A stretch of 64,000 bases of DNA from Desulfobacterium sp. (GTDB lineage Bacteria; Desulfobacterota; Desulfobacteria; Desulfobacterales; Desulfobacteraceae): assembly GCA_016342325.1 (NCBI GenBank), contig JAEINR010000019.1, forward strand, positions 1 to 64,000. Reading direction: 5' to 3'. Below the pieces are notes generated by a model. It had not been told where the DNA came from. It saw only the letters and a program-made list of their open reading frames with translations, and did no database searches. Position 1 is the first letter of the stretch; every line of letters starts with the position of its first letter. Below are positions 60,135 through 64,000 of the stretch, in pieces. The position numbers were made by a program, and so were the translations under genes.

Positions 60135-61424
60135 CTAACTGTTTTCGTCCACCAGCACCGTTTCGAGGCGTTTGACCAGAAAATCCATCTCATGGTCGTT
60201 GATGATCAGGGGCGGAGAGATCCTGATGGTGTGACCGTGGCTGTCGTTGACGATGACGTTCAGATCGAGGAGCTTTTTGCAGAACGCCATGGCATTGCCG
60301 CTGTTGACCTCAATGCCGATGAAGAGGCCTTTTCCCCGGACCTCCTTGACATGGGGGGATCGGTCGGCAATGGCCTGGATCCGCTGTTTCAGTACTGCCC
60401 CCTTTGTTGCCGAACCCTTTGCCAGTTGCTCCTTTTCAAACACCCTGAGGGCTGCGGTTCCGGCGACACAGGCCAGGGGGTATCCCCCAAAGGTGGAGCC
60501 GTCCGACCCTTTGCTGAAAACAAGGTCCATGAGCCAGGCGTTGGTGATGAACACGGATAGGGGCACAAGCCCTCCGGCGAGCGCCTTGCCCAGGATGACG
60601 CCGTCCGGGACAATCTCCTCGTGCTCAAAGCAGAAATCCTTTCCGGTTCGTCCCATGCCTACCTGGATCTCGTCACACACCAGAAGAAGGTCGTTTTCAT
60701 CGGCAAGCTGTCTCAGCCCCTTGAGAAATCCTTTGGGGGGAATCGCCATGCCCCCCTCTCCCTGCATGGGTTCCACCAGGATGCCGCAGGTGTTGGCGTT
60801 GATCGCGTTTTTAACGGCAAAGAGGTCGCCGAAGGCCACACTCACAAACCCCGGGGTCAGGGGGCCGAATCCCTGGCGGTATTTTTCGGTGGAGGAAAAC
60901 GAGACCACGGAGATGGTCCTGCCGTGGAAGCTGTTGGCAAAGACGATGATCTCCTGGTTTCCGTCCCGGATGCCCTTTTGGCTGTAACCGTAGTAACGCA
61001 TGGCTTTGATGGCGGTCTCAACGCTTTCCACCCCCCCGTTTTTTGGCAGCACCTTGTTGCCGTTGTTGCCGAACCTTTCGGCCAGCTGGGGCGGGAACCG
61101 GGCTGCCTCTGCCAAAAAAAGACCCAGGGGGTCGGTGTAGACCACATTGGAGAGCACCGATGCAAACTCTCCCTTAAGTGCTTTGATCATGGCCGTTGTG
61201 ATGGCGGGATGGTGGTGGCCCGTATTGGCGGCGGAGTAGGCGGCAAGGCCGTCCAGGTATCTGTTCCCTTTTTCGTCAAACAGCCAGCATCCCCGGGCCC
61301 GTCGTACGACCATGTGGAGCCGTTCGTAATGGTGGGCACCGAACTGCTCCTCATACGCCATGATGGATTTGTCAGGAACGGTTGAAAAACCGGCATTTGG
61401 CGTCCTCTTCTCCAATACATCCAT
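60135..61424 (-). CDS. rocD: Ornithine aminotransferase-like PLP enzyme
   Basis: 429 residues. Ornithine-oxo-acid transaminase pattern: EEQFGAHHYERLHMVVRRAR, RYLDGLAAYSAANTGHHHPA, ESVETAIKAMRYYGYSQKG, ANSFHGRTISVVSFS, ILVEPMQGEGGMAIPP, LLVCDEIQVGMGRTG, and PLP Lys in GVILGKALAGGLVPLSVFI. It would convert ornithine (or another delta/omega-amino acid) to the semialdehyde. The usual LPMNTGAEA is LPKNGGVES here, so substrate range may differ. It is divergent from the PNP gene; the regulator lies downstream on the other strand. Confidence 0.85.
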   Translation of the reverse strand: MDVLEKRTPNAGFSTVPDKSIMAYEEQFGAHHYERLHMVVRRARGCWLFDEKGNRYLDGLAAYSAANTGHHHPAITTAMIKALKGEFASVLSNVVYTDPLGLFLAEAARFPPQLAERFGNNGNKVLPKNGGVESVETAIKAMRYYGYSQKGIRDGNQEIIVFANSFHGRTISVVSFSSTEKYRQGFGPLTPGFVSVAFGDLFAVKNAINANTCGILVEPMQGEGGMAIPPKGFLKGLRQLADENDLLLVCDEIQVGMGRTGKDFCFEHEEIVPDGVILGKALAGGLVPLSVFITNAWLMDLVFSKGSDGSTFGGYPLACVAGTAALRVFEKEQLAKGSATKGAVLKQRIQAIADRSPHVKEVRGKGLFIGIEVNSGNAMAFCKKLLDLNVIVNDSHGHTIRISPPLIINDHEMDFLVKRLETVLVDENS

Positions 61425-61493
61425 GGGCAGTCTCCTTATCTGTTCGCACGTGGTTTTTCGAAATACCCTGGCGATCTTAAGTTGAACCGGTTG

Positions 61494-61522
61494 TTGACCC
61501 GGGGGTGCCTCAATTACATACT
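61494..61522 (+). promoter_or_regulatory. Promoter upstream of the PNP leader
   Basis: TTGACC at 61494-61499 and CATACT at 61517-61522 with a 17-base spacer. Transcription from about 61529 would place duplicated element copy B inside a ~177-base untranslated leader. Confidence 0.5.
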
Positions 61523-61549
61523 AGCGACAATGTCCCGGCCCTGTCAACG

Positions 61550-61644
61550 CCTAACCTGGATAAGCCAGAACTAAATAAATCTGATTCACCGGCCAAAATA
61601 ACACGACAACCAGAGCTAAGAAGCTAAAACCCAAGAGGGGTTGA
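61550..61644 (+). repeat. Duplicated leader element, copy B (upstream of PNP)
   Basis: Begins CCTAACCTGGATAAGCCAGA and includes GCTAAGAAGC, matching copy A at 59236-59335. The TGATAAT-like box of copy A is CGACAAC here and the ATG position reads ACG, so copy B looks like a decayed duplicate of the regulator leader, or a shared regulatory site. Confidence 0.7.
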
Positions 61645-61705
61645 CGACTGGGGAACGGCCAGGTAGAGTTCCAGGGGACAAGGTGATAACAACAGGAGGT
61701 GGGGG

Positions 61706-62521
61706 ATGAACGCTTACGGGGCTGCGGTGATGGAGACGGTCAACTTTTTAAGAGAGCGCCTGACAGCCGTTCCGGAGGTGGGGGTTCTCACCGGCACGGG
61801 TCTTTCCGGCAGCATGGATTCCCTTGGGGTCGATCTTGCCCTCGACTATTCAAAAATCCCGAATTTTCCGGTTTCAACCGTTGAGACCCATAGGGGACGG
61901 TTGGTGTCAGGAACCCTGGCTGGCCGCAGCATCCTTACTATGCAGGGGCGGTTTCATCTCTACGAGGGCTATTCCCCCCTTGAGGTGACCTTTCCTGTCA
62001 GGGTGATGCAGGCGTTGGGGGTGACCTGTCTCGTGGTTACCAATGCTGCCGGTGGTATCAACCTGGATTTTTCCGAAGGGGATATCATGGTGATCCGGGA
62101 CCACATCAATATGACCGGTGCAAACCCCCTTGTGGGAACCAACAACGAGGCCTGGGGCGACCGCTTTCCGGACATGGTCCATGCCTACGATGCCGGCCTT
62201 GTTGCGTCTGCTCAACATGCCGCCAAACGGGCCGGCTTCACGGTCAGGACCGGTGTCTATGCTGGGCTCCTGGGGCCCTCCCTTGAAACGCCTGCTGAGA
62301 TACGTTTCTTGAAGATAGCGGGCTGCGATGCCGTGGGATTCTCCACGGTGATGGAGAACATTGCCGGTGTTCACGCCGGCATGAAGGTTCTGGGGCTTTC
62401 CGTGATTACCAACATCAACGATCCCGATCATCCGGAAAAGGCCTCGGTGGATGCCATCATCAAAACAGCCGAAAATGCCGCCCCGAAACTCGATGCCATC
62501 CTCAGGGGAATTGTTGAATAA
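61706..62521 (+). CDS. Purine-nucleoside phosphorylase
   Basis: 271 residues of the trimeric PNP/MTAP class: GTGLSGSMDSLGVDL near residues 30-44, MQGRFHLYEGYSPLEVTFPV, CLVVTNAAGGINLDFSEGD, GPSLETPAEIRFLKIAGCDA and VGFSTVMENIAGVHAGMKVL. It phosphorolyses purine nucleosides to base and ribose-1-phosphate. ATG 61706 follows AGGAGGTGGGGG. Its leader contains copy B of the duplicated element. Regulation by the nearby GlpR-type protein is inference. Confidence 0.9.
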   Translation: MNAYGAAVMETVNFLRERLTAVPEVGVLTGTGLSGSMDSLGVDLALDYSKIPNFPVSTVETHRGRLVSGTLAGRSILTMQGRFHLYEGYSPLEVTFPVRVMQALGVTCLVVTNAAGGINLDFSEGDIMVIRDHINMTGANPLVGTNNEAWGDRFPDMVHAYDAGLVASAQHAAKRAGFTVRTGVYAGLLGPSLETPAEIRFLKIAGCDAVGFSTVMENIAGVHAGMKVLGLSVITNINDPDHPEKASVDAIIKTAENAAPKLDAILRGIVE

Positions 62522-62751
62522 TTGCACTGGTTTGACCTGTTTTTACCCGCCCTGTTTTTTGTGTACATTTTCAAAAAAACCGTGGTAGAATAAACCAACT
62601 TAAAGAAGGGCGTGATTCATCGGACTCCCATCTTTGGAAAACCCGCTGCTGTTGACAGGGTGCATCGTGCTTTGCGTCGTTTTTCTCCCCTTTGTTTTTC
62701 TAATTGCACTTTCTTCTTTATAAAAATCTTTTTTTAAACAGGAGGTGTAAA

Positions 62752-63051
62752 ATGGAAACCACATTAAAGAGAAACTATCCCAGACGGTATATCGAGGTTC
62801 CCATCCTATACTCAGACAAGGAAGGGGAGCGTTGCGCAAAAATGTACAACACCTGTGTGGACGGCATGTATTTTGAAACCCTGCTTCCCCTCACACCCGG
62901 CGACAACATCCGCATCAAGATCGAAAATCCTTTTCCCGACCTCTATTATTCCCCCGAGGCGTTCACGGTCAAGACCGCAAGGGTGAGGTGGTGCAGCAGG
63001 ATCTCCGATCCCGATATCTACGGCTATGGGGTTGGGGTTAAATACGATTGA
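62752..63051 (+). CDS. PilZ-domain protein
   Basis: 99 residues from ATG 62752 (GGAGGTG upstream); an earlier in-frame ATG at 62704 lacks a ribosome site. KRNYPRRYIEVPILYSDKEG contains the RxxR-like motif of PilZ, and MYFETLLPLTPGDNIRIKIE and YGYGVGVKYD complete the beta-barrel. The canonical second motif D/NxSxxG is replaced by NTCVDGMYF, so c-di-GMP binding may be weak. It likely adjusts surface or motility output; partner unknown. Confidence 0.8.
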   Translation: METTLKRNYPRRYIEVPILYSDKEGERCAKMYNTCVDGMYFETLLPLTPGDNIRIKIENPFPDLYYSPEAFTVKTARVRWCSRISDPDIYGYGVGVKYD

Positions 63052-63212
63052 CCCTGTGGGACTGGGAGGCGGTCTCAATTTTTCCTTGAGTATTGTCAAT
63101 GACCATACTATATCAGATGCACTCCCTTGCAGTATGGGGGGCTGACTGTAACCTCGAAACGCTGTTGAGCTGATTCGGCCACAGGCCATGCAATTGACAA
63201 AGGGTGTCTTTG

Positions 63213-64000
63213 ATGAGCAAGATCGCATTGATCAACATTACCGGACTGGATAGAAAAGGACTCGATTCAACGTTCACGAGTATCCTTGGAGAATACAACG
63301 TCAATGTCCTCGATATCGGCCAGGCCGTCATCCATGAACACATCTCCCTGGGGATTCTGGTGGAAATTCCAAGGGCGGAGGATTTTTCGGCCATTTTCAA
63401 GGACATGCTCTTTGAGGGGCACAAGCTGGGGCTTGCCATAGACATCAAGCATGTGGACCCGGAGGATTATGAAACCTGGGTTGCGGCCCAGGGAAAGGAG
63501 CGGCGCATCATCACCCTTCTTGGCAAGAAGATCTCTGCCCGTCAGATATCCAGGGTGGCCGCGGTGGTGGCGGCCAACGATCTCAACATCGACAGCATGA
63601 CTCGGCTGACGGGCCGGATCTCCCTTGGGAAAGACCAGGAAAACCCAAGGGCCAGCATCCAGCTCTCCGTGAGCGGTTCGCCCACCGATATTCGGGCCAT
63701 GCGGGGCAGTTTCATGGAGATCTCCCAGGAGATGGGCATCGATATCTCCTTTCATGTGGACAATATCTACAGCAAGAACCGGAAGCTTGTGGTGTTTGAT
63801 ATGGACTCCACCCTGATTCAGACTGAAGTGATCGACGAACTTGCAACCCTCGCAGGGGTTGGGGAGCAGGTGGCTGCCATCACGGCCTCGGCCATGGCAG
63901 GGGAGATCGATTTCAAGGAGAGCTTCAGGCAACGGGTGGCCCTGCTCAAAGGGCTCAAGGAGAGCGAACTTGGAAAGATCATCGAGACCCTTCCTTTGAC
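63213..64000 (+). CDS. serB: Phosphoserine phosphatase with N-terminal ACT-like domains (cut by window end)
   Basis: The frame opens at ATG 63213 and stays open to the window edge, so the C-terminus is missing. Residues 1-~85 (MSKIALINITGLDRKGLDST) and ~95-180 (RRIITLLGKKISARQISRVA) are two ACT-like regulatory domains. The HAD catalytic domain begins at KLVVFDMDSTLIQTEVIDEL near residue 190 (nucleophile Asp in DxDST). MAGEIDFKESFRQRVALLKG follows as in SerB. It would hydrolyse phosphoserine to serine in the last step of serine synthesis, probably feedback-regulated by serine through the ACT part. Confidence 0.9.
   Translation, partial: MSKIALINITGLDRKGLDSTFTSILGEYNVNVLDIGQAVIHEHISLGILVEIPRAEDFSAIFKDMLFEGHKLGLAIDIKHVDPEDYETWVAAQGKERRIITLLGKKISARQISRVAAVVAANDLNIDSMTRLTGRISLGKDQENPRASIQLSVSGSPTDIRAMRGSFMEISQEMGIDISFHVDNIYSKNRKLVVFDMDSTLIQTEVIDELATLAGVGEQVAAITASAMAGEIDFKESFRQRVALLKGLKESELGKIIETLPL

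Noticed and set aside
60621-61385. Open frame antisense to the ornithine aminotransferase-like gene
   Set aside because: No protein family match and lies fully inside a well-supported PLP enzyme.

Overview
The window comes from a sulfate-reducing bacterium, most likely a deltaproteobacterium of the Desulfobacteraceae/Desulfobacterium type. The evidence is a dsrA-dsrB-dsrD-cbiA block (dissimilatory sulfite reductase, DsrD and cobyrinate a,c-diamide synthase for siroheme/corrinoid chemistry), a tetrahaem cytochrome c3, an ORP-like (orange protein) cluster of two ferredoxin-MinD ATPases and two NifX-fold proteins, and an anaerobic glycerol-3-phosphate dehydrogenase. I see no rRNA, tRNA, CRISPR array, complete prophage or complete insertion sequence.

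Region by region. 1-9.6 kb is an accessory surface-protein locus: a 5'-truncated alkaline-phosphatase-fold/TPR gene, an overlapping sulfotransferase-like gene, and two exported repeat proteins that look like one ancestral protein split inside a cadherin-like domain by about 200 bp carrying a new start and signal peptide. 9.7-18.6 kb holds recQ, a response-regulator remnant, YigZ, a secreted rhodanese, an FMN-binding protein, an MBL-fold enzyme, a broken chemoreceptor, a YkgJ protein and a GH19 endolysin-like enzyme. 18.6-26.8 kb is all minus strand: AsmA, DUF4197, an MBL hydrolase, and a tightly overlapping set of cytidylate-kinase-like protein, unknown protein, glutamate dehydrogenase and PEP/pyruvate-binding protein.

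27-30 kb has a fluoride riboswitch in front of crcB and a DUF190 gene, facing a cupin plus an unknown 539-residue protein. 30-34.5 kb is a HAD phosphatase-like gene facing a three-gene operon of substrate-binding protein, histidine kinase and thioredoxin-HEAT protein. 34.7-40.7 kb carries a PHP-zinc ribbon-UvrD helicase fusion, a CPBP protease, a lytic transglycosylase and galU. 40.7-43.7 kb is the ORP-like operon, with a perfect 28-bp palindrome at its promoter. 44.7-46 kb is a dapA-like gene.

46-52.4 kb is the energy-metabolism core: a TPR protein, a possibly kinase-like protein, dsrA, dsrB, an intrinsic terminator, dsrD and cbiA. Cytochrome c3, tatC/tatA and a DEAD-box RNA helicase follow on the minus strand. 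56-62.5 kb is a catabolic block: glpB and glpA (no glpC) divergent from a GlpR/DeoR regulator, an ornithine-type aminotransferase, and purine nucleoside phosphorylase. A roughly 100-bp element is duplicated upstream of the regulator and of the phosphorylase. The window ends with a PilZ protein and a serB gene cut by the window edge.

The most unusual signals are the split adhesin with a grafted signal peptide, the AlkP/sulfotransferase/exported-protein gene chain, the palindrome-controlled ORP-like operon, the duplicated leader element at 59.2 and 61.6 kb, and the binding-protein/kinase/thioredoxin operon. Functions are assigned from motifs read by eye. No database search was run.
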